Shown piece by piece: positions 51,730 to 61,116 of a DNA stretch of 64,000 bases; the first letter of the stretch is position 1, and each line of letters begins with the position of its first letter. The stretch comes from Burkholderia ubonensis (GTDB lineage: Bacteria > Pseudomonadota > Gammaproteobacteria > Burkholderiales > Burkholderiaceae), in the NCBI RefSeq assembly GCF_902833085.1, contig NZ_CADFEB010000004.1, positions 620,001 through 684,000 on the forward strand. Reading direction: 5' to 3'. The translations under genes and the position numbers were made by a program. Under the pieces are notes generated by a model. That model was given only the letters and a program-made list of their open reading frames with translations, made no database searches and was not told the origin of the DNA.

Positions 51730-51732
51730 GTC

Positions 51733-52116
51733 ATGCGTTCCCCATCCGATTCCCTGTCCGCGGTGTTCGCCGCACTGGCCGACCCGACCCGCCGCGCGAT
51801 CCTGCTGCGGCTGGCCGAGGGCGCGGCGCCCGTCAGCGAGCTGGCCCGGCCGTTCGACATCTCCGCGCCGGCGGTGTCGAAGCACCTGCGCGTGCTGTCC
51901 GACGCGGGACTGATCGAACGGGAAGTCGATGCGCGCTGGCGGATCTGCCGGCTGCGCGCCGACGGGATGCGCGATGCGCACGGCTGGCTCGAAACCTATC
52001 GTCAGTTCTGGGAAGACAGCCTCGATCGTCTGAAGGTGTTCGTCGAGCAGTCGAGCGCGCAGCGCGACGCCGTCGACGCCTGCCCACCCGCTCCGTCCCC
52101 GGAGGAGAAGCCATGA
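51733..52116 (+). CDS. ArsR-family transcriptional regulator (AHSA1-linked type)
   Basis: A 127-residue winged-helix repressor. The core reads FAALADPTRRAILLRLAEG, SELARPFDISAPAVSKHLRV and LIEREVDARWRICRL. It lacks the Cys metal-binding motif of arsenic sensors and belongs to the group that is paired with AHSA1/SRPBCC proteins, of unknown ligand. ATG 51733 coincides with the predicted transcription start; a TTG six codons upstream lies inside the operator and is rejected. Its stop overlaps the next gene start (ATGA), coupling the pair. Confidence 0.9.
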   Translation: MRSPSDSLSAVFAALADPTRRAILLRLAEGAAPVSELARPFDISAPAVSKHLRVLSDAGLIEREVDARWRICRLRADGMRDAHGWLETYRQFWEDSLDRLKVFVEQSSAQRDAVDACPPAPSPEEKP

Positions 52117-53195
52117 GTCAAGCAGCGACGTTTCATCTGGAAATGGACCGCTTCATCCGCGCGCCGCGCGAACGCGTGTTCGACGCGTTCACCAGCGAGA
52201 CCGCGCTGGCGGCCTGGCATTGCCCGCGCGGGATGAGCGTGGTCGAAGCGAGCGCCGACGCGCGGGTCGGCGGCAAGTACCGGATCGTGATGGGCGGGCG
52301 CGACGGCTCGCAGCACGTCGCGGGTGGCGAATACCAGAAAGTCGACCGCGTCGATTTTCTGGCTTACACGTGGGCGTGGGAGGCGGGCGAGATGCCGCCC
52401 GAGCTCAAGACGCTGATCGAGGTCACGTTCACCGACCAGGACGGCGGCACGCACCTGCACATGCGTCACAGCGGTTTTCCGGACGAGCGGACGCGCGATT
52501 CGCACATGGGCGGCTGGCAGTCGGTGTTCAACCGGCTCAGCGACCTGCTGGACCCGCAAGGCAGCGCGGGAACGGTGCGCGTGTTCGGCGATCCGCGCAG
52601 CCCGTATGTCCGCACGGTGCGGATGGCGCTCGCGGAGAAGGGCGTCGCGTACACGCTCGAATCGCTGCCGCCGCATTCGCCGGAAGTGCTCGCGCACAAC
52701 CCGTTCGGCCGCATTCCGGCATTTTGCGACGGGCCGATCGAGTTCTACGAAACCCGGGCGATCCTCGGCTACATCGACGAAGCGTTCGACGGCCCGAGCC
52801 TGCTGCCGCAATGGGGCGTGACCGCGCATGCACGCGGCGAGCAGTGGATCAGCTTGATCAATTGCCATGCGTACGACGCGATGGTGCGCCGCTATGTGCT
52901 GCAGTACGTGTTTCCGAAATGCGAGAACGGCCAGCCCGATCACGCGGTGATCGACGCGGCGCTGCCCGACATCGACAAGCATCTGCAGGTGCTCGATGCG
53001 GCCTACGGCGCTCGCGACTATCTGGTTGGTACGGAGCTTTCGATGGCGGACCTGTTCCTCGCGCCGATCCTCGCTTACGTCGGCATGTTCCCGGAGGGCG
53101 CCGAGCTGTTGAAGAAGTATCGGAACATCGAGCGCGCGCAGGCGGCGATGCGGGCGCGGCCGAGCTTCGCCGCCACGCAGCCCGTGACGGGCTGA
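52113..53195 (+). CDS. Fusion of an AHSA1/SRPBCC domain with a glutathione S-transferase
   Basis: A 360-residue two-domain protein. Residues 1-150 form an AHSA1-type START-like domain (FIRAPRERVFDAFTSETALA, VGGKYRIVMGG, GGWQSVFNRLSDLL), a fold that binds hydrophobic small molecules. Residues about 155-355 are a complete glutathione S-transferase: thioredoxin-like half with SPYVRTVRMALAEKGVAYTL, cis-Pro in GRIPAFCDG and EFYETRAILGYIDEA, then an all-helical half with STADLFLAP-type SMADLFLAPILAYV. The frame is continuous with no stop or shift at the junction. The start is fixed by the ATGA overlap with the repressor. A single-chain capture-and-conjugate enzyme is a plausible role; the ligand is unknown. 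Confidence 0.88.
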   Translation: MSQAATFHLEMDRFIRAPRERVFDAFTSETALAAWHCPRGMSVVEASADARVGGKYRIVMGGRDGSQHVAGGEYQKVDRVDFLAYTWAWEAGEMPPELKTLIEVTFTDQDGGTHLHMRHSGFPDERTRDSHMGGWQSVFNRLSDLLDPQGSAGTVRVFGDPRSPYVRTVRMALAEKGVAYTLESLPPHSPEVLAHNPFGRIPAFCDGPIEFYETRAILGYIDEAFDGPSLLPQWGVTAHARGEQWISLINCHAYDAMVRRYVLQYVFPKCENGQPDHAVIDAALPDIDKHLQVLDAAYGARDYLVGTELSMADLFLAPILAYVGMFPEGAELLKKYRNIERAQAAMRARPSFAATQPVTG

Positions 53196-53262
53196 AGCAA
53201 GGCCGCACGACGCGGGCGGCAGGTTCGTGCGCGCGGTCGTCGTGCCGAAGCCGGCGGGCAAA

Positions 53263-53294
53263 TGAAAAAGCGCCGATCGTCGATCGGCGCTTCT
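53263..53294 (-). terminator. Rho-independent terminator of argF
   Basis: AAGCGCCGAT (53268-53277) pairs with 53283-53292 around a 5-nt loop. Read on the minus strand the stem is followed by CTTTTTC, giving a normal intrinsic terminator 24 nt beyond the argF stop. On the plus strand it may also help to end the fusion-gene transcript, since CTTCTCTT follows. Confidence 0.85.
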
Positions 53295-53315
53295 CTTCGT
53301 CGGGCGGTGCGGCGG

Positions 53316-54245
53316 TCAGTGCTTGAGCTGGCCGAGCAGCAGGAATTCCATCAGTGCCTTCTGCACGTGCAGGCGGTTCTCCGCCTCGTCCCAGACCACG
53401 CTTTGCGGGCCGTCGATCACGCCGGCCGTCACTTCCTCGCCACGGTGCGCGGGCAGGCAGTGCATGAAGAGGGCGTCGGGGTTCGCGTGGCCCATCATTT
53501 CCTCGTCGACGCACCAGTCGGCGAATGCCTGCATGCGCGCTTCGTTCTCGGCCTCGAAGCCCATGCTCGTCCATACGTCGGTCGTCACGAGATCGGCGCC
53601 CTTGCACGCTTCGTTCGGATCGTCGAAGACTTCGTAGAACGGCGCGCTTTCCGGCGCGACCAGCTTCATGTCGAGCGTGTAGCCCGGCGGCGTCGACAGG
53701 CGCAGCTTGAAGCCGAGGATCTGCGCGGCCTGGATCCACGTGTACAGCATGTTGTTCGCGTCGCCGACCCACGCGACCGTCTTGCCGGCGATCGGGCCGC
53801 GGTGCTCGTAGTACGTGAAGATGTCGGCGAGCACCTGGCACGGGTGGAATTCGTTGGTCAGGCCGTTGATCACCGGCACGCGCGAATTCTCGGCGAAGCG
53901 CTGGATGATCTCCTGCTCGAACGTGCGGATCATGATGATGTCGACCATCCGCGAGATCACCTGCGCGGAATCCTCGACCGGCTCGCCGCGGCCGAGCTGC
54001 GTGTCGCGGGTGCTCATGAAGACGGCATGGCCGCCGAGCTGGAAGATGCCGGCCTCGAACGAAAGGCGCGTGCGCGTCGAGCTCTTCTCGAAGATCATCG
54101 CGAGCGTGCGGTCGTGCAGCGGGTGATAGGTCTCGTAGTTCTTGAACTTGCGCTTCAGGATTCCCGTGCGTTCGAGCACGTACTCGTAGTCTTCCAGCGA
54201 GAAATCCTTGAACTGCAGGTAGTGACGAATGGTCTTGGCGGTCAT
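53316..54245 (-). CDS. argF: Ornithine carbamoyltransferase
   Basis: A 309-residue trimeric enzyme of arginine synthesis joining carbamoyl phosphate to ornithine to make citrulline. The carbamoyl-phosphate loop SSTRTR (55-60) and the ornithine site HCLPAHRGEEV are intact; the DIFTYYEHRGPIAGKTVAWV block (20) links the two domains. The ATG at 54245 gives the standard length; only a weak ribosome site precedes it. It is divergent from the DUF3579 gene and ends at a good terminator. Confidence 0.97.
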   Translation of the reverse strand: MTAKTIRHYLQFKDFSLEDYEYVLERTGILKRKFKNYETYHPLHDRTLAMIFEKSSTRTRLSFEAGIFQLGGHAVFMSTRDTQLGRGEPVEDSAQVISRMVDIIMIRTFEQEIIQRFAENSRVPVINGLTNEFHPCQVLADIFTYYEHRGPIAGKTVAWVGDANNMLYTWIQAAQILGFKLRLSTPPGYTLDMKLVAPESAPFYEVFDDPNEACKGADLVTTDVWTSMGFEAENEARMQAFADWCVDEEMMGHANPDALFMHCLPAHRGEEVTAGVIDGPQSVVWDEAENRLHVQKALMEFLLLGQLKH

Positions 54246-54657
54246 GAAACGAAATGCGGCGGGTTCTACCCGGCCGCCGGGGCCGGACGGCGCCGCCGTC
54301 GGATGTGGATAACTTCGAAGCAGCATAAAGGATTTTCTGTGCTTTGACGAGCCACGCCGAAAACCGGGGCGCGATGGTTGCTCACCGTGTCGGGGCGTCG
54401 CGGAGGGGGCACGAAACGACGCGCGATGGCGCGCTGCGGTATAATCCAAAAGTTTTCTCAAGCCCGGCAGGCAAGCATTTCCGCGCTCTGCCGGACACAA
54501 GCCGTGCGCTGCACAAATCCGGTGCGGCGTGCCGGGCGGATCGTGTCGACGGCCTGTCTTCGGGCAGGCGGCGCGGGCATCCCGGCATTTTCCTGCTTCG
54601 TGTTTGCGTGTCCAGGCCGTCGCCTGCGCATCGCCGGGCCGTCACCTGGGTAACAAC
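54246..54657. other. Divergent intergenic region argF-DUF3579 with promoter and DnaA box
   Basis: This 412-nt region has no supported gene. A perfect DnaA-box sequence, TGTGGATAA (54304-54312), lies 59 nt upstream of argF. A consensus -10, TATAAT (54440-54445), faces DUF3579; transcription from it would give a leader of about 205 nt. I could not find a good -35 for it. The leader is GC-rich and probably folded. Confidence 0.5.
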
Positions 54658-54978
54658 ATGGCTGAAACCCCTCCGACCGAGTACTTCATTCAGGGCATCA
54701 CGAAAGATGGGAAAACGTTTCGCCCGAGCGATTGGTCGGAGCGCCTCGCCGGCGTGATGGCATGTTTCGGGCCCGGTGCAAGCGGTCCGAATGCGCGCCT
54801 GAAGTATTCGCTGTACGTGCGCCCGACGATGCTGGGCGGCACGAAATGCGTGATTCTCGATTCCCGCCTGCGCGACGTCGAGCCGATGGCCTTCGATTTC
54901 GTGCTGAACTTCGCGAAGGACAACAACCTCGTCGTCACCGAGGCGTGCGAACTGCCCGACTACAACGAGAAGAAGTAA
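54658..54978 (+). CDS. DUF3579 domain protein
   Basis: A 106-residue small cytoplasmic protein, typical of beta-proteobacteria and of unknown function. The conserved core reads YFIQGITKDGKTFRPSDWSE, RLAGVMACFG and YSLYVRPTMLGGTKCVILD. Between argF and rpsT it keeps the gene order seen in other Burkholderia. Its only upstream promoter candidate lies about 205 nt away, so either the leader is long or a second promoter is present. The frame extends upstream but without family similarity. Confidence 0.88.
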   Translation: MAETPPTEYFIQGITKDGKTFRPSDWSERLAGVMACFGPGASGPNARLKYSLYVRPTMLGGTKCVILDSRLRDVEPMAFDFVLNFAKDNNLVVTEACELPDYNEKK

Positions 54979-55072
54979 GTACCGCGCGCGGGCGCATGCT
55001 GCGCCCGGCCGGTCGTGTGTCCCTCCGCGCGCGTCGCGCATCGGCGGGTCGCAGGATGGGTCATCACAAACA

Positions 55073-55098
55073 AAAAAGCCCGCGCATGCGGGCTTTTT
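55073..55098. terminator. Bidirectional terminator between DUF3579 and rpsT
   Basis: AAAAAGCCCGC (55073-55083) pairs perfectly with 55088-55098 around GCAT. The plus strand ends in TTTTTC and the minus strand in TTTTTTG, so it can end both the DUF3579 and the rpsT transcripts. Confidence 0.92.
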
Positions 55099-55146
55099 CG
55101 TCGATCGCAGGAAACAGGGCGCCCGCGCGAGGCGGGCACACCAGAT

Positions 55147-55419
55147 TTACGCTGCTGCCTGCAGGCCCTTGACGGCTGCGGCGAGGCGGCTCTTGCTGCG
55201 AGCGGCCTTGTTCTTGTGAACGATCTTCTTGTCGGCGATCGTGTCGATCGTCTTCACGGCAGCCTTGAACAGCTCGGCAGCCTTTGCCTGGTCGCCGGCG
55301 TCGACAGCCTTGCGAACAGCTTTGATCGCGGTACGGAATTTCGAGCGCAGCGCCGAGTTGTGCGAGTTTGCCTTCGCTGCCTGGCGGGCGCGCTTGCGTG
55401 CTTGTGCGGAGTTAGCCAT
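55147..55419 (-). CDS. rpsT: 30S ribosomal protein S20
   Basis: A 90-residue basic, Ala/Lys-rich protein that binds 16S rRNA early in 30S assembly. The start [20 protein letters not shown] and internal [19 protein letters not shown] are typical of S20. It is monocistronic, ended by the bidirectional hairpin at 55073-55098. Its promoter lies about 170 nt upstream, leaving a long structured leader suited to the autogenous control known for S20. Confidence 0.97.
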   Translation of the reverse strand: MANSAQARKRARQAAKANSHNSALRSKFRTAIKAVRKAVDAGDQAKAAELFKAAVKTIDTIADKKIVHKNKAARSKSRLAAAVKGLQAAA

Positions 55420-55720
55420 GACGGTTCCTTATCCTGTCCTGTTTCCAGAGCTTGGAGCCTGACGGCCAAGCGCTGCTTTTCGATCCGTCCCCTGAGAGCG
55501 ATTGCCCAGGGGCGCATAAAAAACGTTGGTTTTATCCGAGGCCGAGACACGAAAACGGCAGGTGCCGCGCATGCAACAGGCTCAGAAACGGCGGATTATA
55601 GCAACAAAATCAAGCGCGTGGCAAGTTTGGCGTCGGTTGCCTCGGGGCAGGGGCGCAACGGACGTCCTTTTCGGCCTGCGCCGTCGCCGGGTCGTGCAAC
55701 GTCCGTATAATAAGCGCCCC
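55420..55720 (-). promoter_or_regulatory. rpsT promoter and structured leader; murJ -10 on the other strand
   Basis: On the minus strand TTGCCA (55624-55619), an 18-nt spacer and TATAAT (55600-55595) form a strong promoter for rpsT, giving a leader of about 169 nt. Two perfect 6-bp hairpins lie in it (arms 55450-55455/55466-55471 and 55489-55494/55507-55512). On the plus strand TATAAT (55706-55711) lies 9 nt before the murJ ATG, implying a nearly leaderless murJ mRNA, although its -35 is poor. Confidence 0.65.
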
Positions 55721-57271
55721 ATGAATCTATTCCGAGCCCTGCTGACGGTCAGCGGCTTCACGCTGCTGTCGCGCGTGACCGGACTGGCCCGCGAGACGCT
55801 GATCGCCCGTGCGTTCGGCGCCAGTCAATATACCGACGCGTTCTACGTCGCGTTCCGCATCCCGAACCTGCTGCGCCGCCTGTCCGCGGAAGGCGCGTTC
55901 TCGCAGGCGTTCGTGCCGATCCTTGCCGAGTTCAAGAACCAGCAGGGGCACGATGCGACGAAGGCGCTCGTCGACGCGATGTCCACCGTGCTCGCGTGGG
56001 CGCTCGCCGTGCTGTCGGTGGCCGGCATCGCCGGCGCAACGTGGGTCGTGTACGCGGTCGCGTCCGGGCTGCGCACCGACGGGCAGGCGTTCCCGCTTGC
56101 CGTCACGATGACGCGCATCATGTTCCCGTACATCGTGTTCATCTCGCTGACGACGCTCGCGTCCGGCGTGCTGAACACGTACAAGAGCTTCTCGCTGCCC
56201 GCGTTCGCGCCGGTGCTGCTCAACGTCGCGTTCATCGTCGCGGCGGTGTTCGTCGCGCCGCACCTGAAGGTGCCGGTCTACGCGCTCGCGTGGGCGGTCA
56301 TCGCCGGCGGCGTGCTGCAGTTCCTGGTCCAGCTTCCGGGCCTGAAGAAGATCGACATGGTGCCGCTGGTCGCGCTCAACCCGCTGCGCGCGCTGCGGCA
56401 TCGCGGCGTGAAGCGCGTGCTCGCGAAGATGGTGCCGGCCACCTTCGCGGTGTCGGTCGCGCAGCTGTCCCTCATCATCAACACCAACATCGCGTCGCGG
56501 CTCGGGCAGGGCGCGGTGTCGTGGATCAACTACGCGGACCGCCTGATGGAGTTCCCGACCGCGCTGCTCGGCGTCGCGCTCGGCACGATCCTGCTGCCGA
56601 GCCTGTCGAAGGCGCACGTCGACGCGGACGCGACCGAGTATTCGGCGCTGCTCGACTGGGGGCTGCGCGTCACGTTCCTGCTCGCCGCGCCGAGCGCGCT
56701 CGCGCTGTTCTTCTTCGCGGCGCCGCTCACCGCGACGCTGTTCAACTACGGCAAGTTCGACGCGTTCACCGTGACGATGGTCGCACGCGCGCTCGCGACC
56801 TACGGGATCGGTCTCGTCGGCATCATCCTGATCAAGATCCTCGCGCCGGGCTTCTACGCGAAGCAGGACATCAAGACGCCGGTGAAGATCGCGGTCGGCG
56901 TGCTGGTGGTCACGCAGCTGTCGAACTACGTATTCGTGCCGCTGATCGGCCACGCGGGCCTCACGCTGAGCATCGGCGTCGGCGCGTGCCTGAACTCGCT
57001 GCTGCTGTTCATCGGCCTGCGGCGGCGCGGCATCTACCAGCCGTCGGCGGGCTGGCTGCGCTTCTTCGCGCAGCTCGCCGGCGCGTCGCTCGTGCTCGCG
57101 GGCACGATGCACTGGTTCTCGATCAGCTTCGACTGGACCGGGCTGCGCGCGCAGCCGCTCGAGCGCATCGCGCTGATGGCCGCGTGCCTCGTGCTGTTCG
57201 CTGCACTATATTTCGGTATGTTGTGGGTGATGGGCTTCAAATACGCTTACTTCAGAAGGCGCGCCAAGTGA
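55721..57271 (+). CDS. murJ: Lipid II flippase
   Basis: A 516-residue MOP-superfamily integral membrane protein with about 14 helices that moves lipid-linked peptidoglycan precursor to the periplasm. The N-terminus ALLTVSGFTLLSRVTGLARE, the conserved Arg-rich IPNLLRRLSAEGAFSQAFVP and the FYAKQDIKTPVKIAV segment are typical. ATG 55721 gives the standard start; the open frame upstream is unsupported. The next gene starts inside its stop (GTGA), so the two are coupled. Confidence 0.96.
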   Translation: MNLFRALLTVSGFTLLSRVTGLARETLIARAFGASQYTDAFYVAFRIPNLLRRLSAEGAFSQAFVPILAEFKNQQGHDATKALVDAMSTVLAWALAVLSVAGIAGATWVVYAVASGLRTDGQAFPLAVTMTRIMFPYIVFISLTTLASGVLNTYKSFSLPAFAPVLLNVAFIVAAVFVAPHLKVPVYALAWAVIAGGVLQFLVQLPGLKKIDMVPLVALNPLRALRHRGVKRVLAKMVPATFAVSVAQLSLIINTNIASRLGQGAVSWINYADRLMEFPTALLGVALGTILLPSLSKAHVDADATEYSALLDWGLRVTFLLAAPSALALFFFAAPLTATLFNYGKFDAFTVTMVARALATYGIGLVGIILIKILAPGFYAKQDIKTPVKIAVGVLVVTQLSNYVFVPLIGHAGLTLSIGVGACLNSLLLFIGLRRRGIYQPSAGWLRFFAQLAGASLVLAGTMHWFSISFDWTGLRAQPLERIALMAACLVLFAALYFGMLWVMGFKYAYFRRRAK

Positions 57272-58122
57272 CGACCGCAATGACCCGCGTCCTCGATTAC
57301 TTCAGCACGCTCGTGGCGGAGGACGAAAGCCTGCCCGTCACCGAAGCGGCGCTGTCGCTCGCGCAGGACGCGTACCCCGACCTCGACCTGCAGGGCACGC
57401 TCGCCGAGCTCGACGCGCTCGCGGCGCGCCTGCACCGGCGGCTGCCCGACGACGCGAGCCTGAAGGACCGCATCGTTGCGCTGAACGCGTTCTTCTTCGG
57501 AGAACTGGGCTTCGCGTGCAATCACAACGACTACTATGATCCTGACAACAGCCACCTGAACATCGTGCTGAAGCGGCGGCGCGGCATCCCGATCTCGCTG
57601 TCGGTGCTGTACCTCGAACTTGCGGAGCAGCTCGGCGTGCCGGCGCGGGGCGTGTCGTTCCCGGGCCACTTCCTGCTGCGCGTGACGCTGTCGGACGGCG
57701 ACCTGATCATCGATCCGACCAACGGCCATTCGCTGTCCGAGGCCGAGATGGTCGAGATGCTGGAGCCGTACGTCGCGCGCGCGGCGGGCGCGGTCGACAG
57801 CGCGTTGCGCGCGCTGCTGCAGCCGGCGACGAGCCGCGAGATCATCGCGCGGATGCTGCGCAACCTGAAGACGATCTATCTGCAGACGGAACGCTGGCAG
57901 CGGCTGCTCGCGGTGCAGCAGCGGCTCGTGATCCTGTTGCCGGGGCAGCCCGACGAAGTGCGCGACCGCGGCTTCGCGTATGCGCGCCTCGACTACCTGC
58001 GGCCGGCGCTCGAGGACCTCGAGCATTATCTCGACGAGCGCCCGGACGCCGACGACGCGACCGTCGTCGAGTCGCAGCTGACCGAGCTGCGGCAACGGAT
58101 GCAGCGCGGCGACGAAGACTGA
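57268..58122 (+). CDS. SirB1-family protein (transglutaminase-like with TPR)
   Basis: A 284-residue cytoplasmic protein. The N-terminal two thirds match the SirB1/transglutaminase-like domain (NAFFFGELGFACNHNDYYDP, SHLNIVLKRRRGIPISLSVL, GVSFPGHFLLRVTL), and the end holds TPR-like helices (RDRGFAYARLDYLRPALEDL). Its biochemical role is not firmly known; the Cys/His pair of a transglutaminase is only partly recognisable. A GTG at 57268 within murJ's stop with AAGGCG upstream is preferred; ATG four codons later is the alternative. A good terminator follows at 58144. Confidence 0.88.
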   Translation: MTTAMTRVLDYFSTLVAEDESLPVTEAALSLAQDAYPDLDLQGTLAELDALAARLHRRLPDDASLKDRIVALNAFFFGELGFACNHNDYYDPDNSHLNIVLKRRRGIPISLSVLYLELAEQLGVPARGVSFPGHFLLRVTLSDGDLIIDPTNGHSLSEAEMVEMLEPYVARAAGAVDSALRALLQPATSREIIARMLRNLKTIYLQTERWQRLLAVQQRLVILLPGQPDEVRDRGFAYARLDYLRPALEDLEHYLDERPDADDATVVESQLTELRQRMQRGDED

Positions 58123-58143
58123 GCGCGCGCCGCGCCGAATGCG

Positions 58144-58184
58144 AAACGCCCGCCATGCGCATTGCGCGCGGCGGGCGTTTTTTT
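58144..58184 (+). terminator. Rho-independent terminator after murJ-SirB1
   Basis: AAACGCCCGCC (58144-58154) pairs perfectly with 58170-58180 around a 15-nt loop and runs into seven T residues (58178-58184). It lies 22 nt past the stop codon. Confidence 0.93.
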
Positions 58185-58203
58185 CCGGCGCGCGGGCCGC
58201 GCG

Positions 58204-58962
58204 TTATTTCGGCTGCATCCGGATCGCGCCGTCGAGGCGGATCACCTCGCCGTTGAGCATCGGATTCTCGACGATCTGCCGGACCAGCATCGCGTATTCG
58301 GCCGGCTTGCCGAGCCGCGGCGGGAACGGCACCATCGCGCCGAGCGCATCCTGCACCTCCTTCGGCATGCCGAGCAGCATCGGCGTCTCGAACAGGCCGG
58401 GCGCGATCGTCATCACGCGGATCGCGTTGCGCGACAGGTCGCGCGCGATCGGCAGCGTCATGCCGGCGACGCCCGCCTTCGACGCCGCATACGCGGCCTG
58501 GCCGATCTGGCCGTCGAACGCGGCGACCGATGCGGTGCTGACGATCACGCCGCGCTCGCCGAGCGCGTTCGGCTCGTTCGCCGACATCGCGACGGCCGCG
58601 AGGCGGATCATGTTGAACGTGCCGACGAGGTTCACGTTGATCGTCTTCGCGAACACGTCGAGCGGATGCGCGCCGTCCTTGCCGACGGTCTTCGCGGCGG
58701 GGGCGATGCCCGCGCAGTTCACGAGGCCGCGCAGCGTGCCGGCGCGCGTCGCGGCGTCGACCGCGGCCTGCGCGTCTTCTTCGCGCGACACGTCGCACCG
58801 GACGAACACGCCGCCCAGCTCCTGCGCGAGCGCCTCGCCCGCGTCCTGGTTGAGGTCGGCGAGCACGACCTTGCCGCCTTCCTGCGCGAGCATCCGGGCG
58901 GTGCCCGCGCCGAGGCCCGATGCGCCGCCCGTGATCAGAAAGACGTTCCCGCGAATCTCCAT
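58204..58962 (-). CDS. SDR-family 3-hydroxyacyl-CoA dehydrogenase-like protein
   Basis: A 252-residue short-chain dehydrogenase close to the type II (HSD10-like) 3-hydroxyacyl-CoA dehydrogenases. The cofactor motif [30 protein letters not shown], catalytic Ser in [14 protein letters not shown] and YAASK, and the [13 protein letters not shown] loop are visible; the last is characteristic of the subgroup. It probably works in fatty acid or branched-chain acyl-CoA oxidation. It stands alone, convergent with the murJ operon, and downstream of adk on the same strand but beyond adk's terminator. Confidence 0.9.
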   Translation of the reverse strand: MEIRGNVFLITGGASGLGAGTARMLAQEGGKVVLADLNQDAGEALAQELGGVFVRCDVSREEDAQAAVDAATRAGTLRGLVNCAGIAPAAKTVGKDGAHPLDVFAKTINVNLVGTFNMIRLAAVAMSANEPNALGERGVIVSTASVAAFDGQIGQAAYAASKAGVAGMTLPIARDLSRNAIRVMTIAPGLFETPMLLGMPKEVQDALGAMVPFPPRLGKPAEYAMLVRQIVENPMLNGEVIRLDGAIRMQPK

Positions 58963-59099
58963 GACTGTCTCCTTGCTGGTGTAAGCGCTGGCCGGCCCGC
59001 CTGCATGCGGGCGGCCGGATACGATCGATCCGGCCGATTGTACGGGGCGCCGCCGTCGGCCGGAGAAAAGCGCACGATCGTGCGGGTAACGCCGGCGCG

Positions 59100-59128
59100 A
59101 AAAAAAAGCCGCCTGGGTCAGGCGGCTT
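59100..59128 (-). terminator. Rho-independent terminator of adk
   Basis: AAGCCGCCT (59106-59114) pairs with AGGCGGCTT (59120-59128) around a 5-nt loop. On the minus strand the stem runs into eight T residues (59107-59100). It ends the leftward lpxK-adk gene cluster 21 nt past the adk stop. Confidence 0.93.
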
Positions 59129-59148
59129 CGCGATGCGGGACGCGGTGC

Positions 59149-59961
<813 letters not shown>

Positions 59962-60019
59962 TCAAGCGAGGACGCGCAGGTCGCGGACGGCTCGCACAAC
60001 CGTCCGATTATGCCACGGG

Positions 60020-60811
60020 TTATTTTGAATCCGGCCGAAAAAGGGCCTGCACGCGTTCGAGATCGGCCGGCGTATCGATGCCGGCTTCGGGCGCGTGCGC
60101 GGTGATCATCACGGCGATCCGCTCGCCGTGCCACATCGCGCGCAGCTGCTCGAGCTGTTCCGCCTGCTCGATCGGCGCCTGCGCGAGCGACGGATACGTG
60201 CGCAGGAAACGCGCGCGGTACGCGTAGAGGCCGATGTGCCGGTACACCGGAAACGCCGGCGCAGGCATCGCCGCGACGTCGGGCCAGTGCGGCTGGTACG
60301 CGTCGCGGCTCCACGGGATCGGCGCGCGCGAGAAGTAGAGCGCGACGCTTCGTGCGTCGAGCGCGACCTTCACGATGTTCGGGTTGAACACGTCGGCCGC
60401 CGTGTGGATCGGGTGCGCGGCGGTCGCGATCGCGCAGGCCGGATGCGCGGCCAGGTGCGACGCTACGTCGCGGACCAGCGCCGGATCGATCAGCGGCTCG
60501 TCGCCCTGCACGTTGACGACGACCGTGTCGTCGCTCCACCCGAACGCGGCCGCGACTTCGGCGAGGCGGTCGGTGCCGGACGGATGGTCGGCGCGCGTGA
60601 GCACCGCTTCGAAGCCGTGCTCGCGCGCGGCGTCGAGCACGCTCTGCGCATCGGACGCGACGAGCACCTGCTGTGCGCCCGCTTCGCGCGCCCGTTCGGC
60701 GACGCGCACGACCATCGGCTTGCCGCCGAGGTCGGCGAGCGGCTTGTTCGGAAGCCGGGTCGACGCGAGCCGGGCGGGAATGACGGCGATGAAGGGCTGC
60801 GGATGAGTCAT
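60020..60811 (-). CDS. kdsB: 3-deoxy-manno-octulosonate cytidylyltransferase
   Basis: A 263-residue cytoplasmic enzyme that activates Kdo as CMP-Kdo for lipopolysaccharide. The start [20 protein letters not shown] and the blocks [11 protein letters not shown] and [12 protein letters not shown] identify it; the length is slightly above average. It is downstream of the Trm112-like gene in the lipid A/LPS cluster, with 110 nt between, and upstream of adk. Confidence 0.97.
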   Translation of the reverse strand: MTHPQPFIAVIPARLASTRLPNKPLADLGGKPMVVRVAERAREAGAQQVLVASDAQSVLDAAREHGFEAVLTRADHPSGTDRLAEVAAAFGWSDDTVVVNVQGDEPLIDPALVRDVASHLAAHPACAIATAAHPIHTAADVFNPNIVKVALDARSVALYFSRAPIPWSRDAYQPHWPDVAAMPAPAFPVYRHIGLYAYRARFLRTYPSLAQAPIEQAEQLEQLRAMWHGERIAVMITAHAPEAGIDTPADLERVQALFRPDSK

Positions 60812-60921
60812 CGGACGGAGCGGAAGCGGGTGACGGAAGCGGCGGGCGGCGCGTGCGCGGCGCCCACGGGGCGGCAGCGCGCGCCGGGGCCGGGACGAGC
60901 GGCCGGGTTCAGCGGCTGGAT

Positions 60922-61116
60922 TTAACGGCCGGCCGGATCGACCGGCGTGCCTTCGACGGTCTGGCGCGCCTCGTCGACCAGCATCACGGGAATGCCGTCG
61001 CGGATCGGATAGGCGAGCTTGTCCGCGTTGCAGATCAGCTCCTGCGCGGCGCGGTCATAGTGGAGCGGGCCTTTGCAGATAGGGCACACGAGAATTTCAA
61101 GCAGGCGAGCGTCCAC
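60922..61116 (-). CDS. Trm112-like (YcaR/UPF0434) protein
   Basis: A 64-residue small protein beginning [18 protein letters not shown]. The CxxC motif and the Cys in [18 protein letters not shown] suggest a zinc-ribbon-like fold, as in Trm112, the activator of methyltransferases. In many proteobacteria it lies between lpxK and kdsB, as here. A GTG start at 61116 is preferred because GGAG lies 7 nt upstream, and it overlaps the lpxK end by 20 nt. An ATG 8 codons earlier lacks a ribosome site. Confidence 0.9.
   Translation of the reverse strand: MDARLLEILVCPICKGPLHYDRAAQELICNADKLAYPIRDGIPVMLVDEARQTVEGTPVDPAGR

Noticed and set aside
51715..51732. TTG start six codons upstream for the ArsR-type gene
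   Set aside because: It lies within the operator and upstream of the predicted transcription start, so it would not be in the mRNA.
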